Part shown: positions 9,275 through 19,404 of the stretch, one piece after another
Numbering within the stretch: position 1 is the stretch's first letter
Layout: each line of letters starts with the position of its first letter
Assembly: GCA_023213395.1 (NCBI GenBank)
Contig: CM041465.1
Location: 70,067,741 to 70,131,740 of the forward strand
Direction of reading: 5' to 3'
DNA length: 64,000 nucleotides
Source of the DNA: Cycas panzhihuaensis
Lineage: Eukaryota; Cycadophyta
The notes under the pieces: generated by a model
The model's database searches: none
What the model was told of the DNA's origin: nothing
Seen by the model: only the letters and a program-made list of their open reading frames with translations
Position numbers and translations under genes: made by a program

Positions 9275-9422
9275 TGCAGCTCTCCATCTTGGATCTTCTT
9301 TCGCTTCAGCAAACGAATCAGGATCACTAGAGTCATTGGTGTCTACCAGTAGAGTTCGACTGGCATGCTAACTTCTGGTTTGTCTGTCATCAGTTAAGGT
9401 TTGCATTGCCACACCGGAATCT

Positions 9423-9869
9423 TCAAGTTTTCCTTGCCCATAAAGGTATAGAAGGACCCGTTGCTGGAGGTCGTGGCGACTCCTCGCTATTACTCATCCC
9501 ACTTGGTCCTGCTTCCTCAGGTGCTACAGCGATTGGCTCATCATCCTCTTCGCTTGAAGAATCTAGGAATGGGAGAAGGGGAGGGTAAAAAGGTTCCCCT
9601 AATACTCTTTCAGCATGATACGTCGATGACTCGTCAAATTTAACATCCCGACTAACCACAATCTTGTCCCCCTGTGGATCCCATAGTTTGTAGGCTTTGT
9701 TCTCCATGCAATACCCCATGAATATGCACTTCAGACTCTTTCGATCCAGCTTCTTGCGGGTATCATCAGGGATGTGGGCGTACGCTATACACCCAAACAT
9801 TCTCAAATGGCTAATGGTAGGCTTCCAACCGGTCCATTTCTCTTCCAGAAACATATCCCCAAAACTCAT
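9423..9869 (-). CDS. E4 integrase C-terminal region
   Basis: 148 codons: EEKWTGWKPTISHLRMFGCI, then a GYCMENKAYKLWDPQGDKIV block and an acidic, proline-rich tail. This is the copia integrase C-terminal domain that should join the catalytic core now at 12596-12926. The first five residues (MSFGD) abut E5, so the ATG is an accident of the insertion. Confidence 0.88.
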   Translation of the reverse strand: MSFGDMFLEEKWTGWKPTISHLRMFGCIAYAHIPDDTRKKLDRKSLKCIFMGYCMENKAYKLWDPQGDKIVVSRDVKFDESSTYHAERVLGEPFYPPLLPFLDSSSEEDDEPIAVAPEEAGPSGMSNSEESPRPPATGPSIPLWARKT

Positions 9870-11089
9870 TCATTATCAAGAGATTTTTTGTGATTCTTTT
9901 CCATTCTTGATAATTTGATTGCCTCGTTAGCCTTATGGTACAAGCATTAAGCATATGTATGGCAGCCATCTTTCCACTTGAGTAACACTTGAAGCTAGCA
10001 GATAACTTGGAGACTTCAAAAGCTTCGTCGCTTAAGACCCACCCTCAAACAACACCACTAGTCCTGATCTTACAAGAAGATCCAACAACCGGTGGGGTGA
10101 AGAGAGGTGGAGGACTCAGCTAATGAGGTGGAGGACCAAGTTAAATCTAGGACAAGGCGGTAGGTTGATCTGCATGGACGTACCATGCTTTCCACAGGAT
10201 TCACACCCCAATAACACCCTTTTCGAACCTCCTTTCCTCAAGCAACCTTAATTGTCGTTACCTTGGCAGTCGGCCTATTGGTCCCCTAGGGAATGCACCA
10301 AGCTTAAGGTTAATTTAGAGGCAAGGTTTGAACCTTTTCGAGCCTCTCCAATGATTTTAAATTCACTTTTAAACAAGTCTAAGTGAATCTTCTTACTTGG
10401 ATTTTTTATGCCTTTTTGGCTTACAAAGACTGAGCACAAAACAGATTTCAAGTGCTTTAGATCCAAGTGAGGTGCTATGTATGCTTGAGTACAATAATAA
10501 AGTACTTTGAGTACTTAAAAATGATGTAAGGAACCTTTGATGACAGCAAAAGAGGGTTCCTTTTAACCTTCAAAATCTGATGAAGTCACAAGAAGTGTAC
10601 TCAAGAAATTTGCTCCAAAGTCCAACACAAACTCCACACAGCAGCTGTTGAGACTTAAAATGTCTCAACAATCCAACAAGAAAAATTGTGATTTTATTAA
10701 GTTTTCACAATGAGCCTTCGCTTTTTGAACTGAAGAAGGCCAAGGTCACCATGCAAGGTGCCAAAAACTGAAGTTAGGTGAGAATTTTCTTCACCTTTAC
10801 AATGTAAATACTCCTTTTGATTACAATAATTAAGCTCAATGATGCTTTAATAGCATGAAAGTGTGCTAAAAAAAGCTTAAAACAGTAAGTACACAAGTAC
10901 TTTTGAGAATCAAGATTGCCAAAAAAAGTTTTTAAGTAGGCCCAGCTAAAAAGTGTTTTTAAAATTTCCCCCCCTTGAGAAATTTAAAAAAAATCTCTTA
11001 AAATCTTTTAAAAGAAATGAGTCACATGAGAAGAAAAGGCATTTTGTTAAAAAGATGCTATCAAGAGTTGAATTTCCAAAATTTGGTGA

Positions 11090-11960
11090 CTTGGCACTTT
11101 CTTTGGCGGTCGAGCCGATGCAATCAATGAGCCGGTCAATGAGTCGATGCTGCACTCAATGAGTCGGATACAGAATCAATGAGTCTTGAGATGAACTAGC
11201 GATCTTGAGATGAGCCGGAATGAATGTGGCTAGAGTGAATGCCGAAATGGAATGAAGAGGATCTGTCTTGAAATCAATATGAGTAGCAATGAGAAGATGA
11301 GTGGCAATGAAATGATGACACCGGCTAAAGATGAGTTGGCGGCGATTTGAGAGATGTCGATGAAGGAGTCGACAGAGAAGTCTAACAAAGGACGACTTGT
11401 CGACTTAGCGAGGCCAGCTTTCCAAGACCGAGGCCGACTTGTTGTGTCTTGATGTGGCGATCTCCGCTACCGAGTTGGCGGTGGCGATGAGTTGGCGATG
11501 GAGTCCAGTGGCAAGATGACAATGTAGACAAGATGACTAAACAGTATGTTGAGTTGGCGCCTTCTTAGCGATCTTCGAGATGAGTGGCGGTGCTCACTGG
11601 GCACTAAAGTGTTGATGTGGCGGCAAGAGGAGTGTTGAGTCGCCAAGACCGATGAATCTTGAGTTGGCCTTCCTTCGCCGAGTTGGCGGTCCGTGAGATG
11701 ACACGGAGGAGTGAGCGGTGAGAAATCTTCTTGAGTATTAAGGCTGATCCCTCGAGTTGGCGACTGCTAAAGTCTTGAGATGGCGACCAAAAGGATCACG
11801 AGATGGCGACCAAAGGACTGCCGAGATGGCGGTCGAGGAGACCGAGCCGATGTGAGTCAAGTAATGAGCCTGTGATTTGGCACTTGAAGGTCACGAGTTG
11901 GCGGCTTCTTGGTGGCGACTTGAGTGAGTGATGAGGAATGCCGACTTGGCGCCTCCTCAA
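11090..11960. repeat. Degenerate GAGTTGGCG repeat region in E5
   Basis: Over nearly 0.9 kb the words GAGTTGGCG, GAGATGGCGA and close variants recur more than fifteen times at irregular spacing, in a stretch clearly richer in GC than its surroundings. No frame reads as a known protein repeat. It lies in the interior of E5 just beyond the PBS. Confidence 0.75.
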
Positions 11961-12007
11961 ACACAAATGACAGAGATAACAAAAAGCTAAAGATTTAAAC
12001 AGAAACC

Positions 12008-12024
12008 TTAAGGCTTTGATACCA
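12008..12024 (-). other. E5 primer-binding site
   Basis: On the minus strand: TGGTATCAAAGCCTTAA, two bases from the LTR end. It is a variant of the initiator tRNA-Met PBS. Confidence 0.75.
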
Positions 12025-12026
12025 AA

Positions 12027-12595
12027 TGTGGAAAATGGGCATTAGGCCACATTAGTCCCAAGATCATAAGTACAAGCATAATCTTGAAAATGCATGAAAG
12101 CATGAAAGCATGAAAGAGCATAAAGAGAAATAGGAGCAAGAGAAAATGATACCCAATATGTGGAGTTGGAATTGGTCCAACCTCCCAAGAAGAAACAGTT
12201 TGATTAGCAAACTGATAGCACAACAATACAGCTCCAACTCTCCTTATGAGACAATGAGGAGAGGTCTCATTATATAGAGTGAAATGAGAGACCTAAGGCC
12301 TTGGATGTTTGACAAGTGTCAAACATCCAAGATACATGACTTGGATCATGCCTTGGATCCTCACCTAAGGCCTTGGATGTTTGACAAGTGTCAAACATCC
12401 AAGATACATGACTTGGATCATGAGCAAAAGTGCATGAGGGTCCATTTGACCCTTTAGTGACAACGTTGTGTCACTAGAAAGAATGTGGGTGTGCACTTTA
12501 TCACTTAAGTGATAAGTCACCCCTAAAGTAAAAGTGCATATATTACATGAAAAATAAAAGTACATTAACTTAACATTTAAACATAAGGTTTAACA
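12027..12595 (-). repeat. E5 5' LTR, about 569 bp, palindrome-rich
   Basis: Plus-strand ends TGTGGAAAATGGG and AAGGTTTAACA. Within it lie a tandemly repeated 60-bp unit with a perfect hairpin in each copy and a separate perfect 18-bp palindrome. A TATATAGAG word lies near 12271. The other LTR is not present. Confidence 0.75.
12291..12422. repeat. Two 60-bp direct repeats, each with a 14-bp-arm hairpin
   Basis: Copies at 12291-12350 and 12363-12422 look identical and are separated by 12 bp. Each contains TTGGATGTTTGACA, AG, then its exact reverse complement (12301-12330 and 12373-12402). Confidence 0.93.
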
Positions 12596-12926
12596 AACTT
12601 CTGCCCAAAACTTCGGTGGCAGGTTTTTAGCATGCACCATACACCTCGCCATCTCCATCATGGTACAATTCTTTCTTTCAGCAACTCCATTCTGTTGTGG
12701 GGTATACCAGATCAGAACTCGCTTTATACCATGGTTGCGCAAAACCGATTAAACGCATGATTGTCGATTCTTACCATTATCACTTCGTAAAGTTTTTATT
12801 TTCTTATCACTTTCATTTTCAACCATCACTTTCCAATCACAGAAGCGATCAAATACGTCTGACTTGTTCTTGAGAAAATAAACCCAGGCTTTCCTGGTGT
12901 AATCATCCACAAACGCAAGTGTATAT
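12596..12926 (-). pseudogene. E4 integrase catalytic core
   Basis: Minus-strand homology from YTRKAWVYFLKNKSDVFDRF through TLRSDNG (second catalytic D) to NGVAERKN (catalytic E) and PPKFWAEV. A stop lies in the middle and a one-base shift joins it to the upstream frame ending at 12926. The core is then cut by E5. Confidence 0.85.
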
Positions 12927-13357
12927 CAGGCTCCCGATATCAAAGGGTTTGGGAGTGGTCCCATAATGTCTAAGTGCACAATCTCCAGCTTCTCCTTGGC
13001 TCTCCAGGTGTTATCCCGAGCAAAAGGATAGCAGTGATGCTTGCCATACATGCATCCTTCGCATACACCGTCCGAGCAGGAAACCGATGATAGTCCTTCC
13101 ACAATCTTCAACCTCCTTAGAAGTGCAATACTCCTATAATTAAGGTGCCCAAGGCGATTGTGCCACAGTTTACTTTCGTCATCCGCGCTGACAACAAAGG
13201 CATAGGACTTCTTCTGAGATTGAAACTTTTCAAACACCCAGAAGTTGTCCCTAACTTTTTCGGTAGCTATGATAGCAAAGTTCTGTTTTGGGTCCTTTAT
13301 TAGGCACTTATCATCATAGAGCTCCACTTTCATACCTTTTTGCGATCTCCGGCGCAT
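12926..13357 (-). CDS. E4 GAG-pre-integrase region and integrase start
   Basis: 143 codons. HHCC finger visible: WHNRLGHLNYRSIALL then CEGCMYGKHH. It continues into the integrase with the first catalytic D in LEIVHLDIMGPLP. It overlaps the gag-protease frame by 28 bases through a frameshift. Confidence 0.9.
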   Translation of the reverse strand: MRRRSQKGMKVELYDDKCLIKDPKQNFAIIATEKVRDNFWVFEKFQSQKKSYAFVVSADDESKLWHNRLGHLNYRSIALLRRLKIVEGLSSVSCSDGVCEGCMYGKHHCYPFARDNTWRAKEKLEIVHLDIMGPLPNPLISGA

Positions 13358-14421
13358 GTAAGGTTTAACTGCATCTTGAGTACATAATATACCCCGGAAA
13401 ACTTGCCTCCTGCAATGGAAACTTCATCGATACCATCAATCGGCAACACGCGAGCATCTCCAAGAACGATCTCAACACCACTTTGATTTGCTTTCAACGT
13501 ATCAAAGTTCCGCCTCTGGTAAGAGATGTGCTTCTGCGCTCCAGAATCGAGTACCCAATAGTCTCTCTGATCCATTTCGACTGACAAGGTATGTGCTTGG
13601 ACGCAATGAGTAGCAACACTCTTTCCTTTATCATCCTGGCTACCTTTGCGTTTGTCACGACGTTTGAACCAACCGTTCTTCTCGCGGTGACCATCCTTCT
13701 TGCAGTAATTGCACTTTCCATTAAACTTCTTCTTGTCTTGAGAGCTTTCTCCAGACCGTTGTGTGATCTTCTCCTCCTTAGGGGCCTCCTTCCTCTGAGA
13801 TTTCATGGCTAAGGCCTGACTTGAACCAGAACCTCCAAGCAAACCATGTTGTTTGAGCTTGGCATCCTCTGCTAGAATTAGGTTTTTGAACCCATCAAAA
13901 GTTTCTGCCTCCATCATTTCGTCTCTACCGTAAATGGTCTGGAATGTGGTGAACGCAGCTGGCAGTTTCGACATGATTATCACAAACAAGAACGCATCAT
14001 CGATCGAGTTTTGCTTTAACTCTTCTAGCTTGTTCTTCAAGTCGGTTATTTTATTCAGGTAGGAGTTGATATTGTTCTCATCTTTAACTTTTGAATTGAG
14101 TAGTTCCAACATCAGAGCAAGATGCCTATTCGTCTTCTTCTTCTCAAAAGTATCACACAACTTCGTCCAAATCTCGGCTGGGTCATCCAAATTGTGAACT
14201 AGAGCCCTCTGGTCCGGCGCCAGTGAGAGTTTCAATAATCCAACGGCCATATATTGCTTCTCTTCAAGTTTGATACGCTCCTTATGGTCAAGTGGGACTG
14301 AAACAAGCTTCGCCTTGGTGAATCCCCAGAGTTGGTTCACCATCAAAATAAGCTCCATATTAGCCTTCCATTCGCTGAAATTGTTACCGTTAAAGATAAC
14401 TTTAGGCATAAGCTTCTCCAT
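13330..14421 (-). CDS. E4 gag-protease
   Basis: The frame is open to 14460, but MEKLMPKVIFNGNNFSEW at 14421 is the likely start. UBN2-type gag (AEIWTKLCDTFEKKK, LALMLELLNSKVKDENN) is followed by a single zinc knuckle, CNYCKKDGHREKNG, in which the last cysteine is replaced by glycine. The protease follows in frame with YWVLDSGAQKHIS and a DARVLPIDGIDEV block. The last residues diverge where the frame is lost. Confidence 0.92.
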   Translation of the reverse strand: MEKLMPKVIFNGNNFSEWKANMELILMVNQLWGFTKAKLVSVPLDHKERIKLEEKQYMAVGLLKLSLAPDQRALVHNLDDPAEIWTKLCDTFEKKKTNRHLALMLELLNSKVKDENNINSYLNKITDLKNKLEELKQNSIDDAFLFVIIMSKLPAAFTTFQTIYGRDEMMEAETFDGFKNLILAEDAKLKQHGLLGGSGSSQALAMKSQRKEAPKEEKITQRSGESSQDKKKFNGKCNYCKKDGHREKNGWFKRRDKRKGSQDDKGKSVATHCVQAHTLSVEMDQRDYWVLDSGAQKHISYQRRNFDTLKANQSGVEIVLGDARVLPIDGIDEVSIAGGKFSGVYYVLKMQLNLTCAGDRKKV

Positions 14422-14460
14422 CTCGAATGACAGGCTACAATGTGAAGCACACGACACCAA

Positions 14461-16013
14461 ACAAACGTATTAAGGATGAAAATGCACCCTTGTGACCTCC
14501 TCTGCCTCACAAGCACGCTTCCAAAGGGACCCAACACGGATTATACCCACGTTAAGTGAGCCACCGACTGTTTTTCTCCTCTTATCCGTCAACAAATGAC
14601 CTTAAATAGCCATTAAATATCACAACCGACACTTCAAAATGGCTAAAAACATGTGCTCCAGAACAAAGACGCCTCCATATGATGATGGTGCACGATCTCC
14701 AAGTCAAAAAATCACAAAAAGACTCCTTGATTTACACTCAAAATGGCTCTAGGACACATCAAGTATCTCTCCCTATTGACATGCATCAATGGTTCAAAGG
14801 GCTTTTATAAAGTTGAATTGAGATTGGAATATGCCAAAAGGCATATTCCAAAAGTGACGACTTTTCAAGGAACTCGTGCCTTTTTAACTTAAGTCACATG
14901 CTGAAGTATCCTCCAAAAGTCACACTACTTGAGGAGAGGGACATGGCTGTTCAACACACCTTGCTGGTCTATGCGCTGTCACCAAGTGGTCTATATCACC
15001 CGTACGGCTGATAAGGCTTCAACGCAGCCAAGACATGTCTGATGAGTACTTGGACAGCCTCTAAACTGCCACAGTTATCAACAAACCAGCACACAAAGCG
15101 CCCAGCCAAGAGGAAATGCGCCCAGCCTCCTTGGATCAGTGCCAAATCAGACCTTAACAGGCAAACAACCCCCTTGAAAATGACCCAGCTGGCTTCTAAA
15201 GGTGCTCGGACACCAAGAAAACAACTCAGCCAGTCCTAGACAGTCACAAAGAGCGCCCAACCAGTCTTAAATCCACCCAGCCACTCTCCAATCACATCAA
15301 AACACACTCAGCCATCACCCAAGGCACTAAAAACAACCTCAGAACAGTTGTACAGCCTTTATTTAATGTACACACACCTCTGCAAGTCACACAAACAGCC
15401 CGGCAACTTAACAACACCAAGATGTCAGCTCAAAAGTGTGTTTTCAATGTAGATATGGGGTCATATATCCACAGATAGAGACGCTACAACTCAAAAATTT
15501 CAATGAAAGACGCCTTATACTGCTGTGTACTTCTCTTAATCTCGATAGAGAAATCGCTGTCCAAAAAGACTCCAATCTCTTCCTTATACAGATTAACGAA
15601 GGCAACACCAGAAGAAGCTTTGTTTTTATTGAGTTTTATAGTGCTTTGAGTGGGAATACCTCGGACTTACTTGTATGGAAAGAGGGTTGTCCTTAATGTC
15701 GTTGAATCACCATCAGTACGTGTTCTGCACGCTTGAATCACCTCAACAAATCATCAATCGTCTTCGGATAACCCCAAACGAGCTAACTCCAACCACCAAC
15801 GTGGTCTTCACGCCTGAATACAGACCCCAATAACCCTTACACTCTGTCGAATAGTGATTTCCACTGCTCCAACAACCATTGATTTTTCTGCGCCTGCTTT
15901 TGCACGATACTAGGGTTGATGGACCCTCAAGACTCAGCTTGGTTCAGACGGCGTTCCCCAGCAACCAACGATTCCACCGCCCCACTCACCGTCAAGCTTC
16001 AGCTGTGCAAGAC
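14461..16013 (-). other. E4 5' leader, 1.5 kb
   Basis: Long leader between PBS and gag. At 15040-15330 the plus strand has recurring CCAGCCA / GCCCAGCC words in a CA-rich stretch, on the minus strand GGCTGGG. Short open frames on both strands resemble nothing I know. Confidence 0.5.
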
Positions 16014-16031
16014 CCTACTGCTCCGATACCA
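16014..16031 (-). other. E4 primer-binding site
   Basis: Minus strand TGGTATCGGAGCAGTAGG, directly beside the 5' LTR, one base off the standard TGGTATCAGAGC. Confidence 0.9.
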
Positions 16032-16387
16032 TGTTCGGGAACATGAAAACATACACGTGTTCCCATCCGAAGAATCTTTTAACCATACACAGCGAGCACA
16101 AGAAAAATATGCACAGAAGACATGCACAGAACACAGGATATACGTGGGAAAACCCTTTCGGGAAAAAACCCACCACAAAAGGATCCTCGAGGGATCGATG
16201 ATTATTTCACAATGAACTTCAATATAGAATACACAAGGCCTCAAGGCATATATACTCTCCAAGAGGTGTCACCCGTTTAGGGTTGTGACCCTCTGAATAA
16301 ATCGCACCTATTGGCTCACACCCTTTCACATAATTAAACCACATTAACATTAATTAAGTGGCTTAATAATTAACTGTCATGCTAACA
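16032..16387 (-). repeat. E4 5' LTR
   Basis: 356 bp, TG...CA, followed by TATGG (16388-16392), the duplicate of 7337-7341. Confidence 0.95.
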
Positions 16388-17119
16388 TATGGTAATTGGA
16401 GTCAGTCAATTTGTCTTGATCTCCTAAGGCCAAGATAGTTGAAGCCATTTTTCTTTAACAAAGACTGTGATGGCAGAGAAAAGTCATACAGATGTACGGA
16501 TTTCCATACGAATATGAAGTTGTATGGACAGAAACAAAGAGTACCTCAAATCAAAGTACTAATCGAGAGGGACTCAAATATAAAATCCTTTTTCAAAGAT
16601 CATTTTTAGTTTTAGAGAAATTTAGGTCAAAAACCCTATAGGGGTGGTTAGGGTTTTTCTTAAAAATGCTTCAAACTAAAAATTCTTCCAATAAAAATTC
16701 TCAAGACTGAATGTAAGAGTTTATGAACAATTTCTAAGAGAAATTTAAGAGAAATCAAAGGAAATTTCTACTTATCCCTCCAAAACTTGTGCACCTAATA
16801 AATTGGGCAAAAGTGCCTTAAAACAGCTTCTGATCGATTTGTGGCAGAAGAAGAAGATGATCAGGACGATGAGATTTATCAGCTGGTCAAATTTCTTCGA
16901 AAATTGAGCAATTTGATTTTTACCCGTCCGTACGACCATACAATTCAGTACTATCCGTACAATTTCTTTTGTTTGTCTTCTACACTTCTGCTTCACTTGA
17001 ACAATTTGATGACTTTTTCCAATCTACAGTTTGCTTGCGAAAAGAGCCAATTAGTCTTTCAGTTTCTTGGCAAAAACTACCTTTCTTCACAAAAAAAAAA
17101 CTCTCTCAACCAAGCAGGA
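16388..17119 (-). pseudogene. E3 gag N-terminus and leader, right of E4
   Basis: After the TSD the E3 gag resumes and reaches a start near 16448 equivalent to the E1 gag start (first residues MAS). The leader runs from there to the PBS and, like that of E1, has two clusters of GTACG-like words, at about 16494-16530 and 16926-16962. No other coding sequence. Confidence 0.75.
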
Positions 17120-17137
17120 GAACCTGCTCTGATACCA
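17120..17137 (-). other. E3 primer-binding site
   Basis: Minus strand TGGTATCAGAGCAGGTTC, identical to the E1 PBS. Confidence 0.9.
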
Positions 17138-17293
17138 TGTAGAAACCTTAAATTCAATGAATGAGATAAAATTGACTTGTATTATTATGGGAGTGAATAC
17201 CTCCTTAAATATACATGAAAGAATATAACCGAAACATGAATAATTGACACGTGTCGAACAAGTGTCCAAATAACATAAAGAGGGGTTATAACA
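17138..17293 (-). repeat. E3 5' LTR, about 156 bp
   Basis: Plus-strand ends TGTAGAAACC and GGGTTATAACA, directly against the PBS. On the minus strand TATATTTAAG is a candidate promoter. Very short, like the E1 LTR. No second copy seen. Confidence 0.75.
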
Positions 17294-17800
17294 TTCCCCT
17301 AAAATAAAACATTCCATTATAACACAAAGTTGAGTCTTTGTGTTGGATCCCTGCGTAGTAACCTGATAAAATTTTCTTTTGCACTCTCTACATCATCTTT
17401 CTGCCTATTTCTCGACCTTAGAGCAACTAAATTTTGAACCCTATAAGGCTATTGTAAAGTATGTTTTTAAAGAATTTGTAGTAATTTACATATCAAGTCC
17501 TATAAAGAACTAGGAGGCAGAAGGAGAACCTAAAATCTAGGACAGGTTTGCTATCATCTCGTTGACAGATCTATGTGACTATGTGGCCCATCTTGTGTGT
17601 ATTTGAGGTGAATTTTTGCACTCTTAGTTGAAAGTGGTCCTAAATTTGAGGGATAGAAGATACAGGTTGATATCCTAAGTATGATGTGATTGTTATGCAC
17701 CTGTTATGCTTTATTTTCATTTGCAAAATGGCATCTTCTTCCAATTTTCCAGGTTTCTTGAATTTGGTGATGTTCAATGTGAAAAAATTATCTAGAGTAG
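17294..17800. other. No recognisable gene; possibly E6 leader
   Basis: AT-rich sequence between the E3 LTR and the E6 gag. No PBS, LTR or coding homology recognised. Confidence 0.4.
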
Positions 17801-18018
17801 TCAATAAGCATAAAACCACAATTGATTTCAAATGGCTTATGGTATTTTGTTTCTCAAAGGTATAAGGTTCTAGCATGTATTTATTCTGCTACTCAATTAA
17901 CACCTAATCAAAAAAAGAAAAAGGTGAAAGTTAAACTAAAAGATAATGACGCACTTGGTTGCATCTATTCTACTTTGAATGATGATGTAATATCCCATGC
18001 ATATTATGTTAAAACTGT

Positions 18019-18365
18019 TGTTAATGTGGCAATTTTTGGTTAAGCCACTAATTAATGTTAATGTGGTTTAACTTAATCGTGATTATCGAAATAGTGCGAG
18101 ATATTCAAAGGGTCACAACCCTTGTCGGGTGACACCTCTTAGAAAGATATTTATATCCTAGAGCCCTTGTATATCAATCAATTCAAGCAAGTGTAATCAA
18201 TGTGATCCAAGGATATTTTGTGGTGGGTTTCTTCCCAAAAGGGTTTCTCACATAAATCCTGTGTACTATGCATTTATATTTTATGTATATCTTTGTTTGC
18301 TTGCTGTGTATGGTTAAAGATTCTGCGGATACAAACATATATGTATGAATTCATGTTCCTTAACA
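18019..18365 (+). repeat. E7: solo LTR related to the E4 LTR
   Basis: It starts TGTTAATGTGGC and ends CATGTTCCTTAACA and aligns throughout with the reverse complement of the E4 LTR (shared blocks include TTAATTAATGTTAATG-like, GGGTGACACCTCTT and TGTGTATGGTTAAA). 347 bp. Flanks are ACTGT before and ACTGC after, a 5-bp TSD with one mismatch. Removing it restores the gag reading of E6, so it is a solo LTR left by recombination. Confidence 0.88.
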
Positions 18366-19175
18366 ACTGCCAAGGAAACACGGGATCTATTGAAATGTAA
18401 GTTTGATCCAAGATTGAAGAAAACATATATCTTTTTACAAGCATGTGTTCAAGCAGATTTGCAAAATCAGGATTCTCAAGCAAATACAAAAGTTCATGTT
18501 AAAGAATATCTAGAACATCTTGAAAAAGTATGTCAAGAATATATTGAGAAGGGATGTCAAAAACATGATGAAAAGGTTTGTTAAAAAAACATGGTTGAAA
18601 ACATTGTTAATGAAACTACTACTCAATGCAAAGAGACTACGGTTGAATGCATTGTTGAATCTGATCAGAGTACTACTATTAAGTATGTTGAGTGTCATGA
18701 ACCTGTTATTGTTATTAGATGTGAAAAATCTACTAATGATTGTGATTAAACAATTCAAGATGTCAAAGTTTCTTTACTCATTTCTACAAATATTCTTATT
18801 ACTTCAAAGGAGATTGTATTTGAAGTTGAAGATGAATTAAATTTACTTATATCTGCTGATGTTACTGATGATTCAAACTCAAGTGAAGTTCCTGTTTTAA
18901 ATATTGATTCAAATTTAAGTATACAAATTTTGAAAAATGATTCTGATTATTCAAATAATGAGAAGAATTTGCAAGTTGATGAAGATATACAGATTGTAAT
19001 TGAGCCTGATCCAAAAGATATTTTTGATCCAAATTTTGATAAGAGAATGGCAAGACCTCAAGTGATTCAGAATGATAAACTTGAAGCAAATTACAAAGAA
19101 GTTAAAGCAGAATGTCATGAAACAATTTATCTGGAAGAAATACTACAAAATCAAAATGAACTTACAGAAATTTAG
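18366..19175 (+). pseudogene. E6 charged region after gag
   Basis: Several plus-strand frames (18345-18584, 18930-19175) in one general register encode repeated K/E/C-rich segments and a D/N/E-rich tail. Stops near 18584 and 18748 break it. No domain recognised. It could be a low-complexity gag C-terminus or captured sequence. Confidence 0.45.
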
Positions 19176-19392
19176 TTTGATAATCAAAATACTATACACA
19201 TGATAAAGAACTCAATGTTACAAACAAAAACGAAGCATATCAAGATCAAGCATCATTACTACATTCAAGAGTTGATACAACAAAGATGAGTTGAAAATCA
19301 TATTGAAAACCAAATTTCAAATACCATTTTCAAGACATTTTTGAATATCAAGCATTGCAAATTCAAAGCAACATCTATATTCCCAATTGTGC

Positions 19393-19404
19393 ATTATGGG
19401 GGAG
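19393..19404 (+). other. E6 polypurine tract
   Basis: The sequence ATTATGGGGGAG lies directly before the TGTTAAAATAAC start of the LTR. Confidence 0.75.

Larger units (their letters stand above)
9870..12595 (-). mobile_element. E5: non-coding LTR-type insertion inside E4 integrase
   Basis: About 2.7 kb of sequence with no relation to pol splits the E4 integrase between the FWAEV block (12600) and the SFGDM block (9867). Its right end is an LTR (12027-12595) followed inwards by a PBS, so it is minus-oriented. The left end has no matching LTR and about 15-20 codons of E4 integrase are missing, suggesting a deletion removed the 3' LTR and some target. No open frame in the interior resembles gag or pol, so it fits a LARD-like or otherwise non-autonomous element. 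It begins with an inverted repeat, ATTATCAAGA / TCTTGATAAT (9873-9913). Confidence 0.7.
7342..16387 (-). mobile_element. E4: complete copia insertion of 9,046 bp with TATGG TSD
   Basis: It is bounded by two 356-bp LTRs (7342-7697, 16032-16387), each starting TGTTCGGGAAC and ending GCTAACA. TATGG precedes the left LTR (7337-7341) and follows the right one (16388-16392). PBS next to the right LTR and PPT next to the left LTR fix minus orientation. Gag-protease, GAG-pre-integrase, integrase, RT and RNase H occur in copia order, with integrase split by E5. About 16 differences by eye between the LTRs (about 4.5%), 15 of them transitions, make it the younger of the two elements here with complete LTR pairs and TSDs. 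Confidence 0.95.
17822..19390 (+). mobile_element. E6: non-autonomous copia-like element, gag / acidic region / RNase H tail
   Basis: Plus strand. The gag-like part covers 17822-18018 and resumes after the solo LTR at 18366 (AKETRDLLKCKFDPRLKKTY). It passes into a repetitive, charged region (EYLEHLEKVCQEYIEKGC, later VDEDIQIVIEPDPKDIFDPN) with a few stops and frameshifts. At about 19174-19390 it becomes a copia RNase H C-terminus (FDNQNTIHMIKNSM, KHIKIKHHYIQELI). A PPT and LTR follow. Nothing in between resembles protease, integrase or RT. No 5' LTR found. Confidence 0.72.

Noticed and set aside
9920-9990. Possible tRNA-like sequence near the left end of E5
   Set aside because: No cloverleaf pairing or T-arm consensus could be found.
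12291-12422. Hairpin repeats considered as a CRISPR-like array
   Set aside because: Only two units with a 12-bp gap inside a plant retroelement LTR.
15042-15239. Short basic plus-strand frame in the E4 leader
   Set aside because: Low-complexity translation of CCAGCCA words on the strand opposite to the element.
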